This document shows, piece after piece, positions 10,388 through 18,594 of a DNA stretch of 64,000 bases. Positions within the stretch are counted from its first letter, which is position 1, and each line of letters starts with the position of its first letter. Position numbers and translations under genes: made by a program. A model generated the notes under the pieces. It did not search any database. It was not told the DNA's origin and saw only the letters and a program-made list of their open reading frames with translations. This DNA is from Streptomonospora sp. PA3 (GTDB taxonomy: Bacteria > Actinomycetota > Actinomycetes > Streptosporangiales > Streptosporangiaceae), in the NCBI RefSeq assembly GCF_009728995.1, contig NZ_VTZW01000010.1:344516-408515 (forward strand), in the 5' to 3' direction.

Positions 10388-11755
10388 TCAGCCCGTCTTC
10401 GCGGTGTCCTCCCGGGCGAAGGCCGGGTCGTCCAGGTCGCGGCCGCGGGTCTCGCGCGAGGCGGCCACGGCCACCACCGTCAGCACGCAGGCGGCCGCGA
10501 CATACGCGGACACCGGCACCGAGCTGCCGAACGTCGACAGCAGCCAGGTGGCGATCAGCGGCGCCAGTCCGCCCGCCACGATCGACGCCAGCTGGTAGCC
10601 GATGGACGCGCCGGAGTAGCGCGTGCGCGTGCCGAACAGCTCGGAGAAGAACGCCGCCTGCGGCCCGTACATGGCCGCGTGCAGCACCAGGCCGACCCCG
10701 GCCGCGGCCAGCACCATCCCGAACCCGCCGGCGTCGATGATCGGGAAGAACGCGAAGGCCCACAGACCGGTGCCGATCGCGCCGAAGGCGATGACCGGGC
10801 GGCGGCCGAAGCGGTCGGAGAGGATCCCCCAGACCGGGATGACCACCAGTTGCACCGCGGCGGCCGCCAGCAGGGCGTTGAGGACCGTGCCGCGCTCGAC
10901 TCCCGCCTCTTGGACCGCGTAGACGAGGATGAAGGCCGTGATGACGTAGTAGGAGATGTTCTCGGCCATGCGCACGCCCATGGCCACCAGGATCTCCCGC
11001 CAGTGCCGGCGCACGACCTCGACGACGGGCGCGCGCTCCGCGCCTTCGGCGCGCGCCTGGGCCGCGCGGGCGGCAGCGGCCTGGAAGACCGGCGACTCCT
11101 CCACGGCGAGCCGGACGTAGAGGCCCACGATCACCAGGATCCCCGACAGCAGGAACGGAATCCGCCAGCCCCAGGACTCGAAGGCGGGGTCGGACATGGT
11201 GGCGGCCAGGACCGCCAGCACGGCGGTGGCCAGCAGGTTGCCGCAGGGCACTCCGGCCTGCGGCCAGGACGCCCAGAAGCCGCGGTGCCTGGGGCTGCCG
11301 TGCTCGGAGACCAGCAGCACCGCGCCGCCCCATTCGCCGCCCAGCGCGAAGCCCTGGATCAGCCGCAGCGCGATCAGCAGCAGGGGCGCGGCCGTGCCGA
11401 TGGTGGCGTGGCCGGGCAGCAGGCCGATGGCGAAGGTGGCGCCGCCCATCATCAGCAGGCTGATGACCAGGAGCTTCTTGCGGCCCACGCGGTCGCCGAA
11501 GTGGCCGAAGACCAGGCCGCCCATCGGGCGCGCCACGAACCCGATGGCGTAGGTGCCGAAGGCGAGCAGGACGCCGGTCAGGGGGTCGGACTCGGGGAAG
11601 AAGACGGCCCCGAAGACCAGGGCCGCCGCCGAGCCGTAGAGGAAGAAGTCGTACCACTCCACGGTGGTACCGATCAGGCTGGAGGTGACGACCTTCGCGA
11701 ACGACCCGCGGGGCGCCGCCGACGGGGCGCCCGAGGGGGAGTTTGGCACAGACAT
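10388..11755 (-). CDS. MFS transporter, metabolite:H+ symporter (MHS) family
   Basis: A 455-residue carrier of the MHS family (ProP, KgtP, ShiA relatives). It has the family start GTTVEWYDFFLYGSAA, the FARPMGG-like loop FVARPMGGLVFGHFGDRVGRKK and the RLIQGFALGGEWGGA motif in segment 4, with about twelve membrane segments overall. It should import an organic acid, amino acid or osmolyte with protons across the inner membrane; the substrate cannot be read from sequence. A TAGGCT element at 11800-11795 is a likely -10. The N-terminal 15 residues are Ser/Pro-rich and cytoplasmic. Confidence 0.92.
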   Translation of the reverse strand: MSVPNSPSGAPSAAPRGSFAKVVTSSLIGTTVEWYDFFLYGSAAALVFGAVFFPESDPLTGVLLAFGTYAIGFVARPMGGLVFGHFGDRVGRKKLLVISLLMMGGATFAIGLLPGHATIGTAAPLLLIALRLIQGFALGGEWGGAVLLVSEHGSPRHRGFWASWPQAGVPCGNLLATAVLAVLAATMSDPAFESWGWRIPFLLSGILVIVGLYVRLAVEESPVFQAAAARAAQARAEGAERAPVVEVVRRHWREILVAMGVRMAENISYYVITAFILVYAVQEAGVERGTVLNALLAAAAVQLVVIPVWGILSDRFGRRPVIAFGAIGTGLWAFAFFPIIDAGGFGMVLAAAGVGLVLHAAMYGPQAAFFSELFGTRTRYSGASIGYQLASIVAGGLAPLIATWLLSTFGSSVPVSAYVAAACVLTVVAVAASRETRGRDLDDPAFAREDTAKTG

Positions 11756-11915
11756 GAGACCGTCTTCCGCTCGTATGGGAGATTCGCTGCCGAAAGCCTA
11801 GGAGCGGGGTGTGATCCGGACCATAGTCGCCGGGCACGGACCGGGCGGCAGGCGGGTGTGGACGGGGCACACTCCGGCGGCCGGGCCGGGCCGGGCCGGA
11901 CGGGAGCGCGGGCGC

Positions 11916-11950
11916 GCCCGCGGGGAGCGCGAGCGGTGCTCCCCGCGGGC
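11916..11950 (-). terminator. Hairpin terminator downstream of the PHB-depolymerase-like gene
   Basis: A perfect 13-bp stem GCCCGCGGGGAGC/GCTCCCCGCGGGC (11916-11928 and 11938-11950) with a 9-base loop begins 19 bp beyond the stop codon of the secreted esterase gene. There is no U tract. Confidence 0.7.
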
Positions 11951-11968
11951 GGCCGTGCCGGGCGGGCC

Positions 11969-13210
11969 TCAGCAGCCGGAGACCTCTTCCCAGTACCCGG
12001 GCGCGGTCTCGCGGACGGACGTGGTCACGCCCAGGCTCCACAGGCCGAGGTCGTCTCCCGCGCCGACGGTGTAGGCGTGGCCCATCCGGTGCTCGGCGCG
12101 CCCGGCGGCGACGTGCTCGTAGTTGTTCGAGGTCACGCAGGCGCCCTCCTCCGGCGGGTCGGTGGGATCGGGCGTGGGCGTGGGGTCGGGCGAGGGCGTC
12201 GGGTCGGGGTCGGGGCTCTGGCCCGCGCCGATGCCGAGGAAGTCGGCGGTGTACTCCGCCGAGCACAGGGTGTCCAGGAAGTAGGCACCCGCGCTGCCGC
12301 AGCCGGCCGAGGGGTCGACGGGGGTTCCGTGGCCCATCGCGGAGACGGTGTTGAGCGCCACCACCGGCACTCCGCCCACCTCGTGGAACTCGGTCACCGT
12401 GCCCGCGGGCCGCTCCTCGGTGCGGTCGGGGGCGGCCGAGGCGCCGTGGACGTCGACCCACTGGTCGCGGGAGGCTTCGGCGTTGACGGGCCGCACCGTG
12501 TAGTCGGCCGAGCCGTGCCAGATCTCCACGCGCGGCCACGGCCCGCTGTATCCCGGGTTCTTGGCCCGCACCTCGTCGCCCCACTGCTCGGCGCTCTGCT
12601 GCTTTCCGGAGTTCATGCAGGTGGTGGCCTCAAGGAGGCTGCCGGCGCAGCCGGTGGGCAGCCCGGCGACGATGCTGCCGCCGGCGAAGACGTCGGGGTA
12701 GGCCGAGAGCATCTCCGAGGCCATGGCGCCGCCGGCCGACAGGCCCGAGACGTAGGCTTCGCCGGTGGCGCCGAACTCCCGGGCCGCGTAGGCGGCCATC
12801 TGCCGGATCGAGGCGGCCTCACCGGAACCGCGCGCCGTGTCGCCGGGACGGAACCAGTTGAAGCAGGAGTTGGCGTTGTTCGCGCCGCGCTGCTGGGCGT
12901 AGACGAGCACGGCGCCGCGGTCGTCGGCCACGCCGTCCCATCCGGACCCGGCGTGGTAGGCGGCGGCGTCCTGGGTGCAGCCGTGCAGCAGCACGACCAG
13001 CGGCGCGCCCGGTGCGGCGCTGTCGGGGACGTAGGCGTACATGTCCAGGGAGCCGGGGTTGGCGCCGAATGAGGTGACGCGCTGGAGGGCGGCGGCGTCG
13101 GCGCGGGTGCCGGTCAGCGCGAGGACGCCGGCGGCGGTGGCCAGGACGGCCGCGAGCGCGAGAAGTGCGGGCAGCGCGGAGGGGGATCGGAGCCAGAGCG
13201 GGCGGGGCAC
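11969..13210 (-). CDS. Secreted extracellular esterase, PHB depolymerase family
   Basis: A 413-residue exported protein with a signal peptide (hydrophobic residues 12-33, likely cut after ADA near 39). The alpha/beta-hydrolase domain has the oxyanion motif HGCTQ (76-80), the lipase box GLSAGG with Ser158, an Asp in HGSADYTV and the His in MGHGTPV. A Pro/Asp/Thr linker (about 338-360) leads to a C-terminal module ending NYEHVAAGRA ... ETAPGYWEEVSGC. That module recurs in actinobacterial PHB depolymerase or feruloyl/acetyl-xylan esterase relatives. It should cleave an extracellular polyester or polysaccharide ester. The GTG start follows GAAGGAGG. It is divergent from a 3-hydroxybutyrate-dehydrogenase-like gene, which favours polyhydroxybutyrate as substrate. 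Confidence 0.87.
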   Translation of the reverse strand: MPRPLWLRSPSALPALLALAAVLATAAGVLALTGTRADAAALQRVTSFGANPGSLDMYAYVPDSAAPGAPLVVLLHGCTQDAAAYHAGSGWDGVADDRGAVLVYAQQRGANNANSCFNWFRPGDTARGSGEAASIRQMAAYAAREFGATGEAYVSGLSAGGAMASEMLSAYPDVFAGGSIVAGLPTGCAGSLLEATTCMNSGKQQSAEQWGDEVRAKNPGYSGPWPRVEIWHGSADYTVRPVNAEASRDQWVDVHGASAAPDRTEERPAGTVTEFHEVGGVPVVALNTVSAMGHGTPVDPSAGCGSAGAYFLDTLCSAEYTADFLGIGAGQSPDPDPTPSPDPTPTPDPTDPPEEGACVTSNNYEHVAAGRAEHRMGHAYTVGAGDDLGLWSLGVTTSVRETAPGYWEEVSGC

Positions 13211-13231
13211 GGCGTGCCTCCTTCATCCGGT

Positions 13232-13247
13232 TGTGACGAGCATCACG
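13232..13247. promoter_or_regulatory. CRP-like site in the depolymerase/dehydrogenase divergent region
   Basis: TGTGA-N6-TCACG matches the CRP/GlxR consensus TGTGA-N6-TCACA at nine of ten fixed positions. It lies 22-37 bp upstream of the esterase start. A minus-strand TAGCAT (13254-13249) beside it could be the -10, so a bound factor would sit at the transcription start. This is a single motif match, so it is tentative. Confidence 0.4.
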
Positions 13248-13412
13248 CATGCTAGGAGCGCCCGCGGGGCGGTCGACATGTGCGCCGCCGCCCGTCCCTC
13301 CCCGGGTGATATGGGTGCCGCCGACAGCACGGCCGAGGCTATGGTGTTCCTCTACATGGGCACGGCCGCTCGTGTGGGCGCGACGGCTATCCGCCGCCGG
13401 GAAGGGGGAGCC

Positions 13413-13418
13413 TAGATT
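13413..13418 (+). promoter_or_regulatory. Putative -10 element of a leaderless promoter (SDR gene)
   Basis: TAGATT is followed by 7 bases and then the ATG at 13426, so transcription would begin at the start codon. A purine-rich GGGGGAG at 13404-13410 could alternatively serve a TTG start at 13417. Confidence 0.45.
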
Positions 13419-13425
13419 GTGTTCC

Positions 13426-14265
13426 ATGACGACCCGCGAATCCCCCCGGGCGGTGTCCTCCGCGCCCGCGCCCCCCGCTGCAGGCAGCGATTCCGCGGCC
13501 GTGCCGCTGCCCGCCGCCGGACCGGATCTGCGCGGCCGCACCGCCGTGGTCACCGGTGCGGCCGGCGGCATCGGCCGGGCCTGCGCCGAGCGGCTCCACG
13601 CAGCGGGCGCCGATGTGCGGCTGGTCGACCGCGACGCCGCCGGGCTCCGGGCGCTGGAGGAGGCGGGCACGGGGACCGCCGCGCAGGTCGACCTCACCGA
13701 CCTGGACGCGGCGGCCGAGGTCGCCCGCGGCGCCGACATCCTGGTCAACAACGCCGGCGTGCAGACCGTGGCGCCGATCGAGGAGTTCCCGCCCGAGCGC
13801 TTCTCGCTCATCCTGCGGCTGATGCTGGAGGCGCCCTTCCGCCTGGCGCAGGCGGCCCTGCCGCACATGTACGCCCAGGGCTGGGGACGGATCGTCAACA
13901 TCTCCTCGGTGCACGGGCTGCGGGCCTCGGCCTACAAATCGGCCTACGTCGCGGCCAAGCACGGCCTGGAGGGCTTGTCCAAGGTCGCCGCGGTCGAGGG
14001 GGCCGCCCGCGGCGTCACGTCCAACTGCATCAACCCGGGCTATGTGCGCACGCCCCTGGTGGAGCGCCAGATCGCCGACCAGGCGCGCGCGCACGGCATC
14101 GGCGAGGACGAGGTGGTCGACTCGGTGCTGCTGGCGCGCAGCCCGCTCAAGCGGCTCATCGAGCCGAGCGAGGTCGCGGCCATGGCGGCCTACCTGTGCA
14201 CGCCCGAGGCCTCCTACATCAACGGGGCCTCCCTGGTCATGGACGGAGCATGGAGCGCGACCTGA
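13426..14265 (+). CDS. Short-chain dehydrogenase, 3-hydroxybutyrate dehydrogenase-like
   Basis: A 279-residue NAD-dependent SDR. The cofactor motif VVTGAAGGIGRA is near residue 42, NNAG follows, and the catalytic triad is Ser in NISSVHGLRAS with YVAAKHG (Tyr and Lys). The segment SVHGLRASAYKSAYVAAKHG and the ending ASYINGASLVMDGAWSA are characteristic of D-3-hydroxybutyrate dehydrogenases. It would oxidise 3-hydroxybutyrate, the product of PHB depolymerisation, to acetoacetate. The first 30 residues are a Ser/Ala/Pro-rich extension. It overlaps the next gene by 16 bp and is divergent from the depolymerase-like esterase. Confidence 0.87.
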   Translation: MTTRESPRAVSSAPAPPAAGSDSAAVPLPAAGPDLRGRTAVVTGAAGGIGRACAERLHAAGADVRLVDRDAAGLRALEEAGTGTAAQVDLTDLDAAAEVARGADILVNNAGVQTVAPIEEFPPERFSLILRLMLEAPFRLAQAALPHMYAQGWGRIVNISSVHGLRASAYKSAYVAAKHGLEGLSKVAAVEGAARGVTSNCINPGYVRTPLVERQIADQARAHGIGEDEVVDSVLLARSPLKRLIEPSEVAAMAAYLCTPEASYINGASLVMDGAWSAT

Positions 14266-16193
14266 GCGAGGAGACCCGGCCCGAGGCGGACGAGCGCGGC
14301 GGCGCCCAGGCGCAGTTCCTGCGGCTGCTGCTGCGCGACGCCCCGGCCGTGGAGTACGAGCGCCCGCTGGTGCAGGCCCGTGCCCTCGGCGCGGACCCTG
14401 ACCGACTGGCCGACCTGGAGGAGGCCAAGGTCCTGGCGCTGCGGGTGCGCACGGTGCTCTCCGACCGGCGCAGGCGCGAGTCGGAGCTGAGCGCGCTGTT
14501 CGAGACCGCCAACGACCTGGCGGGCATGCGCGACCTCGACCAGGTGCTGCGCGCCATCGTCGACCGCGCCCGCAACCTGCTGGGCACCGACACCGCCTAT
14601 CTGACCCTGCGCGACACCGCCGTCGAGGGCGGCGACACGGTCATGCGGGTCACCTCCGGTTCGGTCTCGGCGAAGTTCCAGCAGCTGCGGCTGGGGCCCG
14701 GCGAGGGCCTGGGCGGACTGGTGGCCCAGACCGCGCTGCCCTACGTCACGGCCAACTACTTCGCCGACACCCGCTTCGAGCACACCGCCGCCATCGACGC
14801 CGGCGTGCTCGACGAGGGACTGGTGGCGATTCTGGGCGTCCCCCTCCAGCTCAACGGCAGGGTCATCGGGGTGCTGTTCGCGGCCAACCGGCGCGAGCGC
14901 CCCTTCTCCCACGCGGAGGTCGCGCTGCTGGGGTCGCTGGCCACGCACGCCTCCATCGCCATCGACAGCGCGAACCTGCTGGAGGGCACCCGGGCGGCCC
15001 TGGAGGAGCTGAACGAGGTCAACCAGCGGCTGACCGACCACAGCGGTGCGGTCGAGCGCGCCGCCGACGCCCACGACCGGCTCACCGACCTGGTACTGCG
15101 CGGCGGCGGTGTGGAGGAGGTGGAGGCGGCGGTCAGCGCTGTGCTGGGCGGCGCGGTCACCGTCTACGACGCCTCCGTGCACGCAGAGCGGCTGGCCGCG
15201 CCCCGGCTCGCCGAGGCGGTGGGAGCCTCGCAGTCCAGCGGTCGCGCGGTGCGCACCGGCAACGGGTGGGTGGCCGCCGCCGTGGCCGGCGGCGAACCGC
15301 TGGGCGCCGTGGTCCTGGAGGGCGTCGACCTGGACCCGGCCGACCAGCGCATCCTGGAGCGCGCGGCCATGGTGATCGCGCTGCTGCTGGTCATGCGCCG
15401 CTCGGCCAGCGAGGCGGAGAACCGCGTCCGCGGCGACCTGCTCGACGCGGTGCTGGACGCGCCCGGGCGCGACCCCGACACGCTGCGCCGCCGCGCCGAG
15501 CGGCTGGGCGCCGACCTGGAGGCCGAGCACGCGGTCGTGGTCGCCGAAGCACCGGGCGCCCATCCGGGCAGGCTGCGCTCGGCGGCCATGCACCTGGCCG
15601 AGACCTCGGGGGGCCTCGCGGGCACCCGGGCGGGCACGACCGTACTGGTGCTGCCCGGACCGCGGCCGGCGGAGGTGGGCCGCAAGGCCGTCGCCGCCCT
15701 GGCGGCCGCCGTCAACGCCGAGGTCACCGCGGGCGCCTCCGGCCCCACCTCCGGGCTGGCGAGTTTCGCCGCCCGCTTCGCCGAGGCGCGGCGCTGCCTG
15801 CGGACCCTGGTGTCGCTGGGGCGGTCCGGGGAGGTGGCCTCCCCCGAGGACCTGGGGTTCCTGGGCCTGCTGCTGGGCGGCGACCGCGACGTGGCCGGAT
15901 TCGTCGACTCGGTGCTGGGCCCGCTGATCGACTACGACCGGCGCCGCGAGACGGCGCTGGTGGAGACCCTGCGCGCCTACTTCGCCTGCGGCGGCAGCAT
16001 GTCCCGGGCCAAGGACGACCTGCACGTGCACGTCAACACCGTCGCCCAGCGGCTGGACCGCGTCGGGCGGCTCATCGGCGCCGACTGGCACGAACCCGGC
16101 CGCGCCTTGGAGATCCAGCTCGCCCTGCGGCTGCACGCGCTGCTGGAGGGCGGCCTGACCGAACCCGAGGAACCCGGTTCGGGCCTGGGCTGA
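14250..16193 (+). CDS. GAF-domain PucR/CdaR-family transcriptional regulator
   Basis: A 647-residue regulator. A GAF domain (about residues 75-250; LFETANDLAGMRDLDQVLRAIVDRA, GEGLGGLVAQT) is followed by a second sensor-like region. A central GGDEF-like CdaR segment comes next, then the C-terminal PucR-type helix-turn-helix (ETLRAYFACGGSMSRAKDDLHVHVNTVAQRLDRV). The ATG at 14250 lies inside the last codons of the dehydrogenase gene, preceded by GGACGGAGC, so the two are coupled. It probably controls the dehydrogenase and perhaps the divergent depolymerase in response to a ligand held by the GAF domain. That role is inferred from position. Confidence 0.85.
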   Translation: MERDLSEETRPEADERGGAQAQFLRLLLRDAPAVEYERPLVQARALGADPDRLADLEEAKVLALRVRTVLSDRRRRESELSALFETANDLAGMRDLDQVLRAIVDRARNLLGTDTAYLTLRDTAVEGGDTVMRVTSGSVSAKFQQLRLGPGEGLGGLVAQTALPYVTANYFADTRFEHTAAIDAGVLDEGLVAILGVPLQLNGRVIGVLFAANRRERPFSHAEVALLGSLATHASIAIDSANLLEGTRAALEELNEVNQRLTDHSGAVERAADAHDRLTDLVLRGGGVEEVEAAVSAVLGGAVTVYDASVHAERLAAPRLAEAVGASQSSGRAVRTGNGWVAAAVAGGEPLGAVVLEGVDLDPADQRILERAAMVIALLLVMRRSASEAENRVRGDLLDAVLDAPGRDPDTLRRRAERLGADLEAEHAVVVAEAPGAHPGRLRSAAMHLAETSGGLAGTRAGTTVLVLPGPRPAEVGRKAVAALAAAVNAEVTAGASGPTSGLASFAARFAEARRCLRTLVSLGRSGEVASPEDLGFLGLLLGGDRDVAGFVDSVLGPLIDYDRRRETALVETLRAYFACGGSMSRAKDDLHVHVNTVAQRLDRVGRLIGADWHEPGRALEIQLALRLHALLEGGLTEPEEPGSGLG

Positions 16194-16242
16194 TGCTCCG
16201 GCCCTAGATCGGACGGGCGGAGTCGACGCCCCCAACAGCGGT

Positions 16243-16297
16243 GATCTTGTACCTGTGGTCACTTGTGATCGCTCACAATGACCCCAGGTACAAGATC
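16243..16297. repeat. Palindromic element, copy 1 (near-continuous 55-base hairpin)
   Basis: GATCTTGTACCTGTGGTCA (16243-16261) pairs with 16279-16297 with one mismatch. The intervening bases contain TTGTGA-TCGC-TCACAA, so almost the whole element folds as one stem with a 4-base loop. It sits between the convergent ends of the PucR-type regulator (16193) and the hydrolase (16348). A second copy is at 17324-17388. Confidence 0.85.
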
Positions 16298-16347
16298 GGC
16301 GGCGGAGGGTTGGGCCGGATCTGGCGTGTTCTCACGGGCGGCCGGGT

Positions 16348-17268
16348 TCAGCCTCGCATCGCCTCATGTTGCAGGTCGCGGACGCGGTCGGCCACCGTCT
16401 GGGCGGCGTCGGGATCCAGCAGCAGGCTGTAGTGGTTGGTGTCGGGCACCTGCTCGACGGCCACGCCCGCCTCGGCGAGCGGTGCCAGCCGCTCGCGGGT
16501 GTAGAGGCCGGGCTCCTCGTCGAGCAGGCCGCGCGGCGCCCACAGCAGGCGCGCCGGGCACGGCAGTCGGTGGACCGCCTCCAGCACGTCGGAGTCGCCG
16601 AAGATCTGCGCGCCGTCGGTGCGCACCGCCTCCTGCGCGCAGGCCGAGCGCAGGTGCGGCTCGGCGCCGACGAGGTCGCGCTGGATGTAGGCGTCGGCCT
16701 CCGCGGACAGCCCGCCGCCGAAGGCCGGGTGGGCGCGCCAGAAGTCGCGGTAGGCGTCGCGGTCGGCGAACTCCATGCGCAGCCGGGCCATGGCCGGTCC
16801 GATCACGTCCTCCACGTCGGTACCCGGCGGAGCGGCCAGCCCGAAGCCGCCGTCGATGAGCAGGGCGGCGGCGAACCGGTCGGGGCGGCGCACGGCGGCC
16901 AGGCAGGAGACGAACGCCCCCATGGAGTGCCCGGCGAGCACGGCCCGCTCGATGCCCAGGTGGTCCAGCACCGCGACCAGGTCGTCGACGTGCGCGCCGA
17001 TACCGTAGGGGCCCGGCAGGTGCCCGCTGGCGCCGCGCCCGCGCAGGTCGGGGGCGATGACGGTGGTGCGGCGCGCCAGGCGGGCGGCCACGGCGCCGAA
17101 GGACAGGCCGTTGGCGGTGATGCCGTGGACGGCCAGGACGGGCGGCTCGCCGGTGCCGCCGGGCGCGCCGCCGGCGGCGGCGTCGCCGGGCCAGCGCAGC
17201 ACGGCCAGGTCTCCCCCGGCGACGGGGATGCGCAGTTCGTCGGGGGCGGGGGTCTCCTGCACGCTCAC
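16348..17268 (-). CDS. Alpha/beta hydrolase
   Basis: A 306-residue cytosolic alpha/beta-fold hydrolase. It has LAVHGITANG near residue 46 (oxyanion strand), APDLRGRGASG (about 72-82), the nucleophile elbow AGHSMGAF with Ser115, and a C-terminal His in PDTNHYSLL. An Asp is likely in the RGLLDEEPG region. Similar proteins include esterases, haloperoxidase-like enzymes and lactonases, so the substrate is not predictable. The GTG start at 17268 follows GGAAGGAG. The gene is bracketed on both sides by copies of the same palindrome (16243-16297 and 17324-17388). Confidence 0.86.
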   Translation of the reverse strand: MSVQETPAPDELRIPVAGGDLAVLRWPGDAAAGGAPGGTGEPPVLAVHGITANGLSFGAVAARLARRTTVIAPDLRGRGASGHLPGPYGIGAHVDDLVAVLDHLGIERAVLAGHSMGAFVSCLAAVRRPDRFAAALLIDGGFGLAAPPGTDVEDVIGPAMARLRMEFADRDAYRDFWRAHPAFGGGLSAEADAYIQRDLVGAEPHLRSACAQEAVRTDGAQIFGDSDVLEAVHRLPCPARLLWAPRGLLDEEPGLYTRERLAPLAEAGVAVEQVPDTNHYSLLLDPDAAQTVADRVRDLQHEAMRG

Positions 17269-17323
17269 TCACGGCTCCTTCCGGTCGATCGGTCCTACCT
17301 GCCCGCTCCCCCACCCCTCCCCA

Positions 17324-17388
17324 CCGCCGATCTTGTACCTGTGGTCAGCTGTGATCGCGCACAATGACCACAGGTACAAGATCGGCGG
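17324..17388. repeat. Palindromic element, copy 2 (perfect 24-bp arms)
   Basis: Positions 17324-17347 and 17365-17388 are perfect 24-bp inverted repeats containing GATCTTGTACCTGTGGTCA. The 17-base centre has TGTGATCGCGCACA. The core is nearly identical to copy 1 at 16243-16297. It lies between the hydrolase start and the stop codon of the upstream permease gene (17402), where it could end the transporter transcript. Confidence 0.88.
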
Positions 17389-17401
17389 ATGCGGGTGCGG
17401 G

Positions 17402-18592
17402 TCAGTCCGGCGGGGGGCCGCGGCGCCGGCGGCGGGCGACGGCGGCGCCGATGCGGGCCGGCAGGGCCGCCAGCCCGCCGGGGAAGAAGTAGACCATCGC
17501 CACGAACAGCATGCCCAGGATGAACAGCGGTTGGGACAGCGGCGCCTGCACCGCCGCGGGCAGCCGCTCGAACCCGTCGGAGGCGGCCACGTCCAGCAGC
17601 CGGTGGTCGAGGTAGGTGTAGAGGACGGCCCCCAGCACCGGGCCCCACCGGGTGCCGGCCCCGCCCAGGGCGACCATCACCAGCAGGGTCAGGGTGAACT
17701 CGGCGGTGGTCACCACCGGGGTCACCCCGCCGGAGACGACCAGGTAGGCCACGCCGCCGAGCGAGGCCAGGCCTCCGGCCACGGTGAAGGCGGCCAGCTT
17801 GTAGGGGTAGGGGTTGAGGCCCAGCACGGCGACCCGCCGCTCGTTGGCCCGGATGCCCCGCCAGACCCGGCCGGTGGGCGTGGAGTCCAGCCACCACACC
17901 GCGCCCGCCGCCAGTACCGCGTAGGCGGCGGCCAGCCAGTACAGGTTCGCGGTGTTGAACACGCCCACCAGGGCGTCGGGCACCAGGTCGGCCTCCAGGG
18001 ACAGGCCCTCTTCGCCGCCGGTGGCCCGCCCCGGATCGCGGACGACCAGGATCGACCCGGCCTGGGCGAAGGCGAGGGTGACCATGGCCAGGGCGATGCC
18101 CGACACCCGCAGCGACACGGCGCCCAGCAGCAGTGCGAGCAGGGTCCCGCCGGCCACCGCGAGGGGGGCGGCGGCAGCCAGCGGCAGCCGCAGCAGCTCC
18201 ATCAGCAGCGCAGCGAAGTAGGCGCCGGAGGCGAAGTAGAGCGCATGGCCGAAGGACAGCAGCCCCAGCCGCCCGTACAGCAGGTCGTAGCTGGTGGCCA
18301 GGCCCGCGAACACCAGGCAGGTGGCCAGCAGCTGCAGTGTGGCGGGGCTGTTGAGCGGCCCCTCGAAGACGCCGGGGACCGGCAGCGTCGAAAACGGCAG
18401 CAGCGCCAGGAGGACGACCGCCGCGGCGGGCACCGCCCAGCGCGGTATCCGGCGCCGCCGGGTCCCCTCGGCGCCCGGGGGCCCGTCCGCGGGCGCGCCG
18501 GCCGGGGTGCGGGGCGCCGCTTCTTCGGCGCCGCCCACCGCGGGCGCCGCGCCGCCGGCGGGTGCGGCGGCGGTGCTCTGCGGGGTGTCCAT
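17402..18592 (-). CDS. livM: Branched-chain amino acid-type ABC transporter permease (LivM family)
   Basis: A 396-residue inner-membrane permease with about ten hydrophobic segments. The LivM signature region is GLLSFGHALYFASGAYFAALL, with SLRVSGIALAMVTLAFAQ and GGLASLGGVAYLVVSGG following. An Ala/Pro/Gly-rich cytoplasmic N terminus of about 55 residues is longer than usual. The ATG at 18592 has AGAGGG about ten bases upstream; a GTG at 18598, overlapping the livH stop as GTGA, is an alternative start. It completes the membrane pore with LivH. It is the last gene of the livK-G-F-H-M operon. Confidence 0.9.
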   Translation of the reverse strand: MDTPQSTAAAPAGGAAPAVGGAEEAAPRTPAGAPADGPPGAEGTRRRRIPRWAVPAAAVVLLALLPFSTLPVPGVFEGPLNSPATLQLLATCLVFAGLATSYDLLYGRLGLLSFGHALYFASGAYFAALLMELLRLPLAAAAPLAVAGGTLLALLLGAVSLRVSGIALAMVTLAFAQAGSILVVRDPGRATGGEEGLSLEADLVPDALVGVFNTANLYWLAAAYAVLAAGAVWWLDSTPTGRVWRGIRANERRVAVLGLNPYPYKLAAFTVAGGLASLGGVAYLVVSGGVTPVVTTAEFTLTLLVMVALGGAGTRWGPVLGAVLYTYLDHRLLDVAASDGFERLPAAVQAPLSQPLFILGMLFVAMVYFFPGGLAALPARIGAAVARRRRRGPPPD

Positions 18593-18594
18593 GC

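Noticed and set aside
11811-12074. Small plus-strand frame between the MHS and esterase genes
   Set aside because: It overlaps a terminator hairpin and the end of the esterase gene, with Arg/Gly-rich low-complexity sequence and no ribosome site.
8783-13072. 1429-codon plus-strand open frame over the two-component, MHS and esterase genes
   Set aside because: It lies opposite genes with clear motifs and has low-complexity composition, so it is a GC artefact.
16262-16278. CRP site inside the palindrome (TTGTGATCGCTCACAA)
   Set aside because: The half-sites are separated by four bases, not six, and the element is part of a larger hairpin present in two copies at gene ends.
16243-17388. Insertion-sequence or composite transposon with the palindromes as terminal repeats
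   Set aside because: The enclosed gene is a hydrolase, not a transposase, and no target-site duplication was seen.
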